Shown in pieces: positions 25,653 to 34,313 of a stretch of DNA of 64,000 nt. The notes below the pieces were generated by a model, which searched no databases, had not been told where the DNA came from, and saw only the letters and a list, made by a program, of their open reading frames with translations. Within the stretch, counting starts at the first letter, position 1; each line of letters opens with the position of its first letter. The stretch covers positions 62,001-126,000 of the forward strand of contig NZ_JAANCM010000003.1 of the NCBI RefSeq assembly GCF_011603255.1, in the 5' to 3' direction. The stretch comes from Ferranicluibacter rubi (GTDB lineage Bacteria > Pseudomonadota > Alphaproteobacteria > Rhizobiales > Rhizobiaceae). The position numbers and the translations under genes are program-made.

Positions 25653-26867
25653 CTACAGACCGAGATCGAGCTGCGGTTCCTCGCTCGTGTCGGGACTCGC
25701 GCCGTTCGTCGTCAGCGATGACAGCGTTACGCCGAGAAGCCGCACAGGCCGGCGAAAGGGATGGACCGTCGCCAGCAACTGGTCGGCGACCTCAAGAACA
25801 TCATCGATACGAGCAAAGTTCGCCGCCAGCGTTCGCGCGCGCGTCGCCTGCGTGAAATCCGCGTATTTGATCTTCACCGTCACCGTTTTGCCGGTGATGT
25901 CATGCGCCTCGCAGTACCGCCAGACCTTCTCCGCCAGCGGGCGCAGTTCGGCCTCGGCGAGGACGAGGTCGGATATGTCCTCGCTAAAGGTGTCCTCGGC
26001 GCCGACCGACTTGCGAATACGGTCCGGCCGCACGCGCCGCTCGTCGATGCCGCGCGCGATCCCGTGGAAATACGCGCCGGATTTGCCGAAATGCTGCTGG
26101 AGATAGGCGAGCGGCTTCGTTTTGAGATCAAGGCCCGTCTCGATGCCGTGCTTCTTCATCCGCTCGGCCGTGGCCGGGCCCACGCCGTGGAATTTCTTGA
26201 CCGGCAGGGCCTCCACGAAGGCCGGGCCGTTCTTCGGCGTGATGACGAATTGACCATTGGGCTTGCGCTGGTCCGACGCCATCTTGGCGAGGAACTTGTT
26301 ATAGCTGATGCCCGCCGAGGCCGTGAGACCGGTGGCGGCGAAGATCCGGGCGCGGATCTCGGCGGCGATCTCGGTTGCGATCTCCATGCCTTTCAGGTTT
26401 TCCGTTACATCGAGATAGGCCTCGTCCAGCGATAGAGGCTCGATCAGAGGCGTGTATTCCGCAAAGATCTCCCGGATCTGCTGCGACACGGCGCGGTAGA
26501 CCTCGAAACGCGGTTTGACGAAGATCAAGTCCGGGCATTTGCGCTTGGCGGTGACGGACGCCATGGCGGAATGCACGCCGAACACTCGGGCTTCGTAGCT
26601 CGCTGCCGCCACCACGCCCCGTGCAGCCGATCCGCCGACGGCAAGGGGCTTGCCGCGAAGCTCCGGGTTGTCCCGCTGCTCGACCGAGGCATAGAAGGCG
26701 TCCATATCGACATGGATGATTTTGCGCACCGGGGCATCCCGTGGCTCCACGCTTTCCCCCGGTACAGCATCGGGAACGGGTGCGGCCAGCGCTTCTGCCA
26801 GATCCTGAGCCTCGCGGGCCGCCGCTCTTGCTGCCGTTTCCGGCCTATCGGAAGCGCCCGTCTGCAC
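25653..26867 (-). CDS. dinB: DNA polymerase IV (Y-family, translesion)
   Basis: Y-family polymerase of 404 residues that bypasses damaged template bases. Palm motif HVDMDAFYASVEQRD near residues 52-66, catalytic SLDEAYLD, a HhH/thumb segment (VKKFHGVGPATAERMKKHG), and a little-finger domain. The C-terminus QLDLGL is a beta-clamp-binding peptide. Read from the GTG at 26867, four bases after the helicase stop and preceded by GGAG, the protein has an about 47-residue Ala/Glu-rich extension before the usual start; a GTG at the VRKIIHVD position would give the family's normal N-terminus. Cotranscribed with the helicase gene behind a LexA-type box, so SOS induction is likely. Confidence 0.9.
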   Translation of the reverse strand: MQTGASDRPETAARAAAREAQDLAEALAAPVPDAVPGESVEPRDAPVRKIIHVDMDAFYASVEQRDNPELRGKPLAVGGSAARGVVAAASYEARVFGVHSAMASVTAKRKCPDLIFVKPRFEVYRAVSQQIREIFAEYTPLIEPLSLDEAYLDVTENLKGMEIATEIAAEIRARIFAATGLTASAGISYNKFLAKMASDQRKPNGQFVITPKNGPAFVEALPVKKFHGVGPATAERMKKHGIETGLDLKTKPLAYLQQHFGKSGAYFHGIARGIDERRVRPDRIRKSVGAEDTFSEDISDLVLAEAELRPLAEKVWRYCEAHDITGKTVTVKIKYADFTQATRARTLAANFARIDDVLEVADQLLATVHPFRRPVRLLGVTLSSLTTNGASPDTSEEPQLDLGL

Positions 26868-26870
26868 GGC

Positions 26871-28949
26871 CTAGCTCCACATGCCGCGCATGCGGGCGGC
26901 GACGTCGATGCGGATTTCCCGCGCGCTGCGTTCCGAGGCGGAGGCTGATACCAGCGGCCAGGTCGCGCTCTCGAAGAACTGGAGCAGCGTCGCTGGAATG
27001 AAGCGGGTTCGCGCGGCATAGACATGCCGATCGCCCTGCGGGTTCTGCCCGTGGGTGAAAAAGCGCTGCGGCGTGATCAGCGCCAGACTGTCTTTCGCGC
27101 GCGTCATGCCGACATAGAGAAGGCGGCGCTCCTCCTCGATTTCCTGCGTCGTCCCGGTTCCCAAATCGGACGGGATGCAGCCATCGACCACGTTCAGCAT
27201 GAAGACGGACCGCCATTCCTGCCCCTTGGCGGAGTGGATGGTCGAGAGGATGAGATAATCCTCGTCCAACAGCGGCACGCCGGCCTGGTCGCTTGTGGCA
27301 TCCGGAGGATCGAGCGTCAGTTCGGTCAGGAAGCGCTCACGCGAGGCATAGCCGGTGGCGATCTGCTCCAGTTGCAGGAGGTCCGCCTTGCGCGTTTCGG
27401 CGTCCTCGTGGATGCGGTCGAGATGCGGCTCGTACCACATCCGTGCGAGACCGATCTCCGCCGGCCAGCCCGGGCCGGACTTTCGCAGGCTTTCTAGCAT
27501 GGTGACGAAGCGGCTCCAGTCGTCACCGGCACGGGGCGGAGCGGGGATTTCGGCCAGGGCTGCGAGCGGCTCGGGATCGGCCGCGATCGCATCGAGGATC
27601 TTGCCCGCCGTCTGCGGGCCGACGCCCGGCAGCATCTGCAGCAGCCGGAAGCCCGCCACCCGGTCGCGCGGGTTCTGCGCGAACCGCAGCACGGCCAGCA
27701 TGTCCTTCACATGCGCGCTATCGAGAAATTTCAAACCGCCGAACTTCACGAAGGGAATATTGCGCCGCGTCAGTTCGACTTCAAGCGGCCCGCTGTGGTT
27801 CGACGAGCGGAACAGCACGGCCTGCTGCTTCAGCGTCATGCCGGTTTCGCGGTTCGCCAAAACCTGTTCGACGATGAAGGCGGCCTGATCCGTCTCATCT
27901 TTCACCGTCACCAGCTTCGGCCGCTCGGCCGACTGGCGCTCCGTCCAGAGATTCTTGGTGAACCGTTCCCGCGCGAGATCGATGACGCCATTGGCGGCGG
28001 CGAGAATGGTCTGGGTCGAACGATAATTGCGGTCGAGCGTGATCACATCCGCCGCCGGGCTGAAGGAGGCGGGGAAATCGAGGATGTTGCGAACGGTGGC
28101 GGCGCGAAAGGCGTAGATGGATTGTGCGTCGTCGCCGACCACGGTCAGGCCGCGACCGCCGGGCTTCAGCGCCATCAGCACCGAGGCCTGCAGCCGGTTC
28201 GTATCCTGATACTCGTCCACCATCACATGGTCGAAACGATCCCCGATATCCTGCGCAAGGCCGGGATCGGACACCATCTGCGCCCAGTAGAGCAGGAGAT
28301 CGTCGTAATCGAGCACGTTCTGGGCCTGCTTGGCGGCGACATAGGCAGCAAACAGTGTCTTCAGCTGCGCTTCCCACCCGGCGACCCAGGAAAAATGCAG
28401 GCGCAGCACGTCGGTCAGCGGTGTCTGCGAATTCACCACCCGGGAATAGATGGACAGGCAGGTGCCCTTGGTGGGAAACCGGCTTTCCATCTTGGAGAAG
28501 CCGAGTTCGTGACGCACGAGGTTCATCAGGTCGGCACTATCTTCACGGTCGTGGATGGTGAAATCGATATCGAGGCCGATCTGCTCGGCGTACATCCGCA
28601 GCAGGCGCGCGCCGATGCCATGAAACGTGCCGGACCAGGAAAGGGCGTCGGTCAGAACGCCCGCGTTAGCGCCGAGCACCTTCCGGCAGATCCGCTCGAC
28701 CCGCCGCGCCATCTCGGACGCGGCGCGGCGCGAAAAGGTCAGCAGAAGGATACGCCGGGGATCGGCACCGTGAACGATGAGATGGGCGACGCGGTGCGCG
28801 AGCGTATTGGTCTTGCCCGATCCGGCGCCCGCGATGATCAGCAGCGGACCTGCGACCGTGTCGGATGTTGTCCCGTTGGAGACGATGCCGTGCTCGACGG
28901 CTTGGCGCTGCCGCTCGTTCAACGTCTCCAGATAGGCTACTGCCGCCAT
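26871..28949 (-). CDS. UvrD/Rep-type superfamily 1 DNA helicase
   Basis: A 692-residue 3'-5' ATP-dependent DNA helicase. Motifs in order: Q-motif LNERQRQAV (10-18), Walker A GAGSGKT (41-47), Walker B VDEYQDTN, motif III GDDAQSIYAFR, motif IV DRNYRST, motif V STIHSAKGQEW, motif VI YVGMTRAKD. Slightly shorter than UvrD (about 720) and without a long C-terminal tail, so it is probably an additional helicase rather than the housekeeping UvrD. The ATG at 28949 has GGGGAAG upstream and gives the normal N-terminus; the longer in-frame start at 29021 overlaps the LexA-type box. It forms an operon with dinB, which starts four bases after its stop. Confidence 0.88.
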   Translation of the reverse strand: MAAVAYLETLNERQRQAVEHGIVSNGTTSDTVAGPLLIIAGAGSGKTNTLAHRVAHLIVHGADPRRILLLTFSRRAASEMARRVERICRKVLGANAGVLTDALSWSGTFHGIGARLLRMYAEQIGLDIDFTIHDREDSADLMNLVRHELGFSKMESRFPTKGTCLSIYSRVVNSQTPLTDVLRLHFSWVAGWEAQLKTLFAAYVAAKQAQNVLDYDDLLLYWAQMVSDPGLAQDIGDRFDHVMVDEYQDTNRLQASVLMALKPGGRGLTVVGDDAQSIYAFRAATVRNILDFPASFSPAADVITLDRNYRSTQTILAAANGVIDLARERFTKNLWTERQSAERPKLVTVKDETDQAAFIVEQVLANRETGMTLKQQAVLFRSSNHSGPLEVELTRRNIPFVKFGGLKFLDSAHVKDMLAVLRFAQNPRDRVAGFRLLQMLPGVGPQTAGKILDAIAADPEPLAALAEIPAPPRAGDDWSRFVTMLESLRKSGPGWPAEIGLARMWYEPHLDRIHEDAETRKADLLQLEQIATGYASRERFLTELTLDPPDATSDQAGVPLLDEDYLILSTIHSAKGQEWRSVFMLNVVDGCIPSDLGTGTTQEIEEERRLLYVGMTRAKDSLALITPQRFFTHGQNPQGDRHVYAARTRFIPATLLQFFESATWPLVSASASERSAREIRIDVAARMRGMWS

Positions 28950-29015
28950 GCCGTCTTCCCCGTCCTGCCTGCATGTTCCGGAACAAGACGCAGAATCGTC
29001 GCGCCGAGGACTTGG

Positions 29016-29030
29016 GAACAAATAACGAAC
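29016..29030 (-). promoter_or_regulatory. LexA (SOS) box of the helicase-dinB operon
   Basis: GAAC-AAATAAC-GAAC on the plus strand, GTTC-N7-GTTC on the minus strand: an exact match to the direct-repeat LexA site of alphaproteobacteria. It lies 67-81 bp upstream of the helicase start codon, a normal promoter distance, in front of a helicase and a Y-family polymerase. Confidence 0.8.
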
Positions 29031-29167
29031 ATATCAGCCAGGGAAAAGCTTGAACAGGGCTGTCGCGAGCCAAACGGGATCGCAGCGCGTTAACGGGTGG
29101 TCGATGACCGCTATCATGCCTTTGGTGCTGGCCGGAATCTTCCTGGAGCGTTACATCGTCAAAGGCC

Positions 29168-29219
29168 TCACGGCGGGAGCCGTGACGTGGGCATTCAGAG
29201 ATCGCGGCGGGAGCCGCGA
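29168..29219 (+). ncRNA. Two tandem GGGA-tetraloop hairpins upstream of the RbsD/FucU-like gene
   Basis: TCACGGC-GGGA-GCCGTGA (29168-29185) and TCGCGGC-GGGA-GCCGCGA (29202-29219). Both stems are perfect 7-mers, both loops are GGGA (GNRA class), both are followed by CG, and compensating changes keep pairing (A-T in the first, G-C in the second). They sit 24 nt before the TTG start. Probably a structured 5' leader; no known riboswitch class was recognised. Confidence 0.5.
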
Positions 29220-29242
29220 CGAAGACGTAATGGGAGGTTTTC

Positions 29243-29698
29243 TTGCTGAAGAATATTCATCCGGCGCTCGGCGCCGACGTGCTGCATGCACTCCGCTCCA
29301 TGGGGCATGGCGATACGCTCGTCATATCGGACACCAATTTTCCGACCGATAGCGTCGGGCGACAGACGGTCATCGGGCGGCCGCTGACGATGGCCAATCT
29401 GAGCGCACCCCAGGCGATCGCCGCGATCCTCTCGGTGCTGCCGCTGGATACGCCGCTGCAGAATTCGGCGGGCCGCATGGAAGTGATGGGCGCACCGGAC
29501 GAGGTGCCGGATGTGCAGCGCGAGGTTCAGGCGGAGATCGACCGTGCCGAGGGCAAGCCTTGCCCCATGTACGGGATCGAGCGCTTCGCCTTCTACGATC
29601 TGGCGAAGAAGGCCTATTGCGTCATCTCGACGGGGGAAACGCGGTTCTACGGCTGCTTCCTGTTCACCAAGGGCGTCATTCCCCCGGCCGGCGCGTAA
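29243..29698 (+). CDS. RbsD/FucU family sugar mutarotase
   Basis: A 151-residue RbsD/FucU protein: cytosolic enzymes that interconvert ring anomers of ribose, fucose or similar sugars. The catalytic His lies in MGHGDTLVISDTNFP (about residues 20-34), and the family's C-terminal FYDLAKKAYCVISTGE segment is present. Length agrees with FucU (about 140). It starts with TTG, preceded by TGGGAGG; no ATG in frame would keep the conserved N-terminus MLKNIHPAL. It stands alone behind a leader with two tandem hairpins; the next genes, 300 bp on, form a separate GntR-led operon. The actual sugar is not known. Confidence 0.82.
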   Translation: MLKNIHPALGADVLHALRSMGHGDTLVISDTNFPTDSVGRQTVIGRPLTMANLSAPQAIAAILSVLPLDTPLQNSAGRMEVMGAPDEVPDVQREVQAEIDRAEGKPCPMYGIERFAFYDLAKKAYCVISTGETRFYGCFLFTKGVIPPAGA

Positions 29699-29753
29699 AT
29701 CCCTCTCCTTTCTGATCGCGATGACGCCAGCAGGCAGGCAACAGCATGGCCGC

Positions 29754-29789
29754 CCGGGTATTGCCGAGCCCGTCCTCGGCAATACCCGG
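29754..29789. terminator. Perfect 15-bp inverted repeat after the RbsD/FucU-like gene
   Basis: CCGGGTATTGCCGAG at 29754-29768 pairs exactly with 29775-29789 across a 6-nt loop, 55 bp after the stop. No T-run follows. The remainder of the 296-bp gap to the next gene (29699-29994) shows only the AATTGG repeat listed next. Confidence 0.5.
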
Positions 29790-29949
29790 AAGCTCGACGC
29801 GATTGCGGCGGCGGCTATCGGTGGGCCTCGCTGATGGGTTACACAACAGTCAGCCTACGGCGGGCATCCATGGGGCATGAGATGTCCATGAGCAAAAAAG
29901 CATAAAGCTTCCGACTGCAGCGTCTTGACAAACCATCACAGCCATCCTC

Positions 29950-29973
29950 AATTGGCAGGATGTCAGACCAATT
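29950..29973. promoter_or_regulatory. Candidate operator for the adjacent GntR regulator
   Basis: Inverted repeat AATTGG-N12-CCAATT, 22 bp upstream of the GTG start of the GntR gene. FadR-subfamily proteins often bind TTGG...CCAA dyads, though usually with shorter spacing. Autoregulation is inferred. Confidence 0.35.
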
Positions 29974-29994
29974 CTCTTTAAACGAGTCCTTGTC

Positions 29995-30717
29995 GTGAGT
30001 GCGTCGCCCCGTGCACCGACGCGCATCGAGCCGTTGCCGCCGATGAACCGGGCGCAGCAAGTCGAGACGGCGCTGGCGCAGTATGTGGAGCATGCCGGCC
30101 TCAAGGCTGGGGACAGATTGCCGGCCGAGCGCGAATTGATGCTGGCGCTCAGCGTCGGCCGATCGACCATCCGTGAGGCGATCGGCAAGTTTCAGGCTCT
30201 GGGAGTGGTCGAAAGCCGCAAGGGTAGCGGCAATTACCTGCTGAAGCCGATTTCCGCCGGCACGGTCCATATGCCGCTCTCGTTCGAATCCGTCGGCCTT
30301 CGCGACGCCCTGTTGATGACGCTCGAGGTTCGCCGCGGTATCGAGGTCGAGGCCTCCATGGCCGCCGCCCGCCGCCGGACGGAAACGGACCTCAAGACCA
30401 TCGAAGCCCGCCTCGATGAAATGGAGACCGTGCATCTTGCCGAGGGCACATCAGGCAAGGCCGATCTCGCGTTCCACCTCTCGATCTACGACGCCACCCA
30501 CAACCCGCTGTTTCGGCAACTGCTGGAGCAGATGCGTGGCGGTTTCGAGCGCTTCTGGTCGAAGCCCTTCGATCGGCCGGATTTTGCGGCGCGCTCCTTT
30601 CCCTTCCACCGGACGCTCTTCGATGCGATCGCCGCAGGCAACGCTGAAGCTGCGCGAACGGAAACGCTGAAGATCCTCGCCATCGTCGAGGAAGATATCA
30701 AGGACATGTCGAAATGA
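29995..30717 (+). CDS. GntR-family (FadR subfamily) transcriptional regulator
   Basis: A 240-residue regulator: N-terminal winged helix at about residues 18-85 (GDRLPAERELMLALSVGRST then IREAIGKFQALGVVE) and an all-helical FCD effector domain at about 100-230 with the Asp/His ligand pattern (DLAFHLSIYDATHN, FPFHRTLFDAI). GTG start. Its stop overlaps the start of the PLP enzyme gene by four bases, so regulator, enzyme and ABC importer appear to be one operon. FCD domains usually bind small carboxylic acids through a metal, which hints that the inducer is an organic acid or a sugar-acid derivative. Confidence 0.85.
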   Translation: MSASPRAPTRIEPLPPMNRAQQVETALAQYVEHAGLKAGDRLPAERELMLALSVGRSTIREAIGKFQALGVVESRKGSGNYLLKPISAGTVHMPLSFESVGLRDALLMTLEVRRGIEVEASMAAARRRTETDLKTIEARLDEMETVHLAEGTSGKADLAFHLSIYDATHNPLFRQLLEQMRGGFERFWSKPFDRPDFAARSFPFHRTLFDAIAAGNAEAARTETLKILAIVEEDIKDMSK

Positions 30718-31895
30718 CCCCAGGCCACGATCTCTTCGATCCCGCCTCGCTGATCGTCGCCCATGACGAGACCCATGCCTTCGAGGCCGTCGTGCCGCCG
30801 ATCGTGCAGACCTCGCTCTTCACCTTTTCGAGCTATGACGAGATGGTCGCGACCTATCGCGGCGAACGCAACCGGCCGGTCTATACGCGCGGCCTGAACC
30901 CGACCGTCCGTCTGTTCGAGGAAATGCTGGCAAAGCTCGAAGGCGCGGAGGATGCGCTCGCCTTTGCGAGCGGCATGGCGGCGATTTCCTCGACGGTCCT
31001 GTCCTTTGTCGAGCCCGGCGATCGGATCGTCGCTGTCCGCCATCTCTATCCCGACGCTTTTCGTCTGTTCGGCACCTTCTTCAAGCGCATGAACATCGCG
31101 GTCACCTATGTCGACGGTCGCGACGAGGCGGCGGTCGAAGCGGCCATGCCGGGCGCCAAGCTCTTCTACATGGAAAGCCCGACGAGCTGGGTGATGGAGG
31201 CGCATGATGTCGGCGCGCTCGGCGCCATCGCGCGCCGTCACGGCGCGATTTCGGTCATCGACAATTCCTGGGCAAGCCCGATCTTCCAGCAGCCATTGTC
31301 GCTCGGCTGCGATCTCGTGCTGCATTCCGCCTCCAAATATCTTGGCGGCCATAGCGATGTCGTCGCCGGCGTCGTGGCTGGCCCGAAGGCGCTGATCGAC
31401 CGCATCCGGGGCGAGGCCTATCCCTATCTCGGCGGCAAGCTCTCGCCGTTCGACGCCTGGCTCATTGTGCGGGGCCTGCGCACCCTGCCGATCCGCATGA
31501 AGCAGCATCAGGCGTCCGCGCTGGAGATCGCGACGCGTCTTCAGGCGATGGATGTGGTGGAGACCGTGTGCCATCCAGGGCTTGCCAACCGCCTGCCGCC
31601 AGGGCTGAACGGCACGTCCGGCCTCTTCTCTTTCATCTTCCGCGAGGGTGTCGATGTCAGGGCCTTTGCCGATCGGCTTCGGCTCTTCAAGCTCGGCGTA
31701 TCCTGGGGCGGGCATGAAAGCCTGATCGTTCCCGGCGAGGTCGTTCTGGAGCAGAAGGCGCAGCCGAACTCCGCACACACCTTCGGCATCAGCGCTCGCT
31801 CCGTCCGCCTGCACGTGGGGCTGGAGGGAACCGAAGCGCTCTGGGCCGATCTGGAGCCCGCCATCCACGCCGCGACATCCGCCGCCGCGTCCTAA
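30714..31895 (+). CDS. PLP-dependent C-S lyase of the Cys/Met metabolism family (cystathionine beta-lyase-like)
   Basis: A 393-residue gamma-family PLP enzyme. Visible: cofactor phosphate motif VYTRGLNPT (Tyr57, Arg59), SGMAAISS at 86-93, Asp183 in VIDNSWASP, Schiff-base Lys208 in HSASKYLGGHSD, and SWGGHESLI near the C-terminus, whose Trp resembles cystathionine beta-lyase MetC more than gamma-synthases. The expected reaction is cleavage of a C-S bond in a cysteine or homocysteine conjugate. It sits between a GntR regulator (ATGA overlap) and a complete CUT1 sugar-type ABC importer rather than among methionine genes, so its substrate may be an imported sulfur-containing glycoside or conjugate. 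That substrate is inference only. Confidence 0.82.
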   Translation: MTPGHDLFDPASLIVAHDETHAFEAVVPPIVQTSLFTFSSYDEMVATYRGERNRPVYTRGLNPTVRLFEEMLAKLEGAEDALAFASGMAAISSTVLSFVEPGDRIVAVRHLYPDAFRLFGTFFKRMNIAVTYVDGRDEAAVEAAMPGAKLFYMESPTSWVMEAHDVGALGAIARRHGAISVIDNSWASPIFQQPLSLGCDLVLHSASKYLGGHSDVVAGVVAGPKALIDRIRGEAYPYLGGKLSPFDAWLIVRGLRTLPIRMKQHQASALEIATRLQAMDVVETVCHPGLANRLPPGLNGTSGLFSFIFREGVDVRAFADRLRLFKLGVSWGGHESLIVPGEVVLEQKAQPNSAHTFGISARSVRLHVGLEGTEALWADLEPAIHAATSAAAS

Positions 31896-31929
31896 AACTG
31901 ACATTCAAATCAAAAAAAGGGAGAACAGC

Positions 31930-33189
31930 ATGAAACGTCTGATCGCAGCCACACTCTTCACCGCCCTGATGGCTGGAACGGCTTTTGCCGATACCACCCT
32001 GAAGCTCGTCGAAGTCATCACCAGCCCGGAGCGTACCGAGACGCTGAAAAGCATCGTCTCCAAATTCGAAAGCGCCAATCCGGGCACGAAGGTCGAGATC
32101 GTTTCTCTGCCCTGGAGCGATGCCTTCCAGAAGTTCGCGACCATGGTCTCGGCCGGCGATGTGCCGGACGTCATCGAAATGCCGGACACCTGGCTCTCGC
32201 TCTACGCCAATAACGGCATGCTGGAGAGCCTGGAGCCCTATCTGAAAGAGTGGGAATACACCAAGGACCTCAGCGCCCGCACGCTGGAGCTCGGCCGCGA
32301 CGTCAAGGACACGGCCTATATGCTGCCCTACGGTTTCTATCTCCGGGCGATGTTCTACAACAAGAAGCTGCTCGAACAGGCCGGCGTCACCGAACCGCCG
32401 AAGACGCTGGAAGCGTTCGCCGAGGCCTCCAAGAAGGTTTCCGCCATCCCCGGCAAGTATGGCTACTGCCTGCGCGGCGGCCCGGGAGGTTTGAATGGCT
32501 GGGTCATGTTCGGCGCCAGCATGGCCGGGTCCAACAGCTTCTTCAACGAAGACGGCACCTCGACCTTCGACAGCCCCGGTTGGATCAAGGGCCTGACCTA
32601 TGTGGTCGATCTCTACAAGAATGGCTATGCTCCGAAGGACAGCGTCAACTGGGGCTTCAACGAGATCGTCGCCGGCTTCTACTCCGGCACCTGCGCCTTC
32701 CTCGATCAGGACCCGGACGCCCTGATCGCGATTGCGCAGCGTATGAAGGCCGAGGACTTCGGCGTCATGACCATGCCGAAGGGCCCGGACGGCAAGACCT
32801 TCCCGACCATCGGCTTTGCCGGCTGGTCGATGATGGCCTCGTCTGCCAACAAGGATCTCTCCTGGAAGCTCATCTCCACGCTCGAAGGGCCGGAAGGCAA
32901 TATCGAGTGGAACAAGAAGACCGGCGCCCTGCCGGCTCTGACGACCGCCGAGAAGGACCCGTTCTATCAGAGCGAACAGTTCAAGGGCTGGTTTGCGGAG
33001 CTTGCCGACACGAACGCCGTGCCGACGACCATGCCGACCTATCTTGAGGAATTCGCTTTCTTCAAGGACTCGCTGGTCATCAAGACCTCGCAGGAAGCGC
33101 TGCTCGGCGACATCACGCCGGAAGAGCTTGGCAAGCAGTGGGCGGACTACATGACGAAGGCGCAGAAGAAGTTCCTCGCGTCGAAATAA
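31930..33189 (+). CDS. CUT1 ABC transporter, periplasmic binding protein
   Basis: A 419-residue SBP_bac_1 protein with a signal peptide (1-20, cleavage after GTAFA). Typical blocks: LVEVITSPERTETLKSIVSK at the mature N-terminus, PDVIEMPDTWLSLYA around residue 80, LPYGFYLRAMFYNKKLLEQAG around 135-155. It follows the PLP enzyme by 34 bp with an AAAGGGAG ribosome binding site. A strong hairpin separates it from the permease genes, as expected for an overproduced binding protein. CUT1 members usually bind di- or oligosaccharides or glycerol phosphates; here the ligand is unknown. Confidence 0.88.
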   Translation: MKRLIAATLFTALMAGTAFADTTLKLVEVITSPERTETLKSIVSKFESANPGTKVEIVSLPWSDAFQKFATMVSAGDVPDVIEMPDTWLSLYANNGMLESLEPYLKEWEYTKDLSARTLELGRDVKDTAYMLPYGFYLRAMFYNKKLLEQAGVTEPPKTLEAFAEASKKVSAIPGKYGYCLRGGPGGLNGWVMFGASMAGSNSFFNEDGTSTFDSPGWIKGLTYVVDLYKNGYAPKDSVNWGFNEIVAGFYSGTCAFLDQDPDALIAIAQRMKAEDFGVMTMPKGPDGKTFPTIGFAGWSMMASSANKDLSWKLISTLEGPEGNIEWNKKTGALPALTTAEKDPFYQSEQFKGWFAELADTNAVPTTMPTYLEEFAFFKDSLVIKTSQEALLGDITPEELGKQWADYMTKAQKKFLASK

Positions 33190-33201
33190 TCCCTCGTCGA
33201 G

Positions 33202-33237
33202 AGCCCGGCGCGCGGTCCTTCCGCTGCGCGCCGGGCT
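33202..33237 (+). terminator. Intercistronic hairpin after the binding-protein gene
   Basis: Perfect 12-bp GC stem AGCCCGGCGCGC / GCGCGCCGGGCT with a 12-nt loop, 12 bp after the stop; no real U-run. Probably attenuates or stabilises so that the binding protein exceeds the permeases. The rest of the 189-bp gap shows no further signal. Confidence 0.55.
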
Positions 33238-33378
33238 TCGCCTTCACGCTACAGTCTTTCAGGCTCAATCTGAGCCAGCCAGACTCTCGCTTTTATTGTT
33301 TTCGTTTGTCTTTTCAGGATAACCGGCTTCCACTTATCCCTGACAAACATGAGCGCCGGACCTTCAGGTGACGACTCC

Positions 33379-34311
33379 ATGACCCTTTCCACGACCGGCA
33401 GCCGCCCGCGCCCGCGCAAGCCTTTCGCACGCCGGCTTGCCGATGCCGCCGAGCCATGGCTCTACACGGCACCCGTGCTCGTGCTTATCATCGCCGTCAT
33501 GCTGGTGCCGCTTATACTCGGCCTGTCCTACGCGTTCCGCGATATCCAGCTGCTCAATCCGTTCTCCGGGGGATTCGTCGGGCTCGATCATTTTCGCGAG
33601 CTTTCGCAGGATACGGCCTTCTATCGCGCACTGCGCAATACGCTCTGGTGGACCGGAGCCTCCGTCTTTCTCCAGTTCTTCTTTGGCCTCATTCTGGCGC
33701 TTCTCCTCGACAAGCCGTTTGCCGGACGCGGCCTCGCACAGGCGCTGGTCTTTCTGCCCTGGGCCGTGCCCACTTTCCTTGCTGGGCTCAACTGGGCGTG
33801 GATGTTCAATCCGGTCATCGGCCCGCTGCCGCACTGGATGGTCTCGCTCGGCATCATGTCGGCGCCGAACAACATCCTTGCCGATCCGCATCTCGCCATG
33901 TGGGGGCCGATCATTGCCAATGTCTGGTGGGGCATTCCGTTCTTCGCGATCACCTTGCTCGCCGCCCTTCAAGCCATCCCGCGCGATCTCTATGAAGCCG
34001 CCGCGATCGACGGCGCCAATCCGTTGCAGCGCTTCACCTCGATCACGCTGCCCTTCCTCGCGCCGACCATCGCCATCACGGTCCTCCTGCGCACGGTCTG
34101 GATCGCCAACTTCGCCGATCTCATCATCGTCATGACCAATGGCGGCCCGGCCGACCGCACCCAGATCGTCGCGAGCTACATCTTCACGCAGGCGTTCAAG
34201 CGGCTCGATTTCGGCTATGCCTCGGCCATCGCGCTTGTCCTCCTCGTCCTGCTTCTCGCCTACTCCATGGTGATCGTCGTCATTCGCCAGCGCCTGATCG
34301 AGAAGGATTGA
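33379..34311 (+). CDS. CUT1 ABC transporter, permease (MalF type)
   Basis: A 310-residue permease with six predicted helices, the first at about 27-50 (WLYTAPVLVLIIAVMLVPLI), and an EAA loop EAAAIDGANPLQRF. The ATG at 33379 has AGGTGA upstream; the ATG at 33349 has none. Ends three bases before the next permease start. Partner of the two following genes and the preceding binding protein. Confidence 0.87.
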   Translation: MTLSTTGSRPRPRKPFARRLADAAEPWLYTAPVLVLIIAVMLVPLILGLSYAFRDIQLLNPFSGGFVGLDHFRELSQDTAFYRALRNTLWWTGASVFLQFFFGLILALLLDKPFAGRGLAQALVFLPWAVPTFLAGLNWAWMFNPVIGPLPHWMVSLGIMSAPNNILADPHLAMWGPIIANVWWGIPFFAITLLAALQAIPRDLYEAAAIDGANPLQRFTSITLPFLAPTIAITVLLRTVWIANFADLIIVMTNGGPADRTQIVASYIFTQAFKRLDFGYASAIALVLLVLLLAYSMVIVVIRQRLIEKD

Positions 34312-34313
34312 CC

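Noticed and set aside
29168-29219. mini-ykkC (guanidine) riboswitch, which also has two tandem hairpins
   Set aside because: Mini-ykkC loops carry ACGR; these are GGGA, and the downstream gene is not a guanidine gene.
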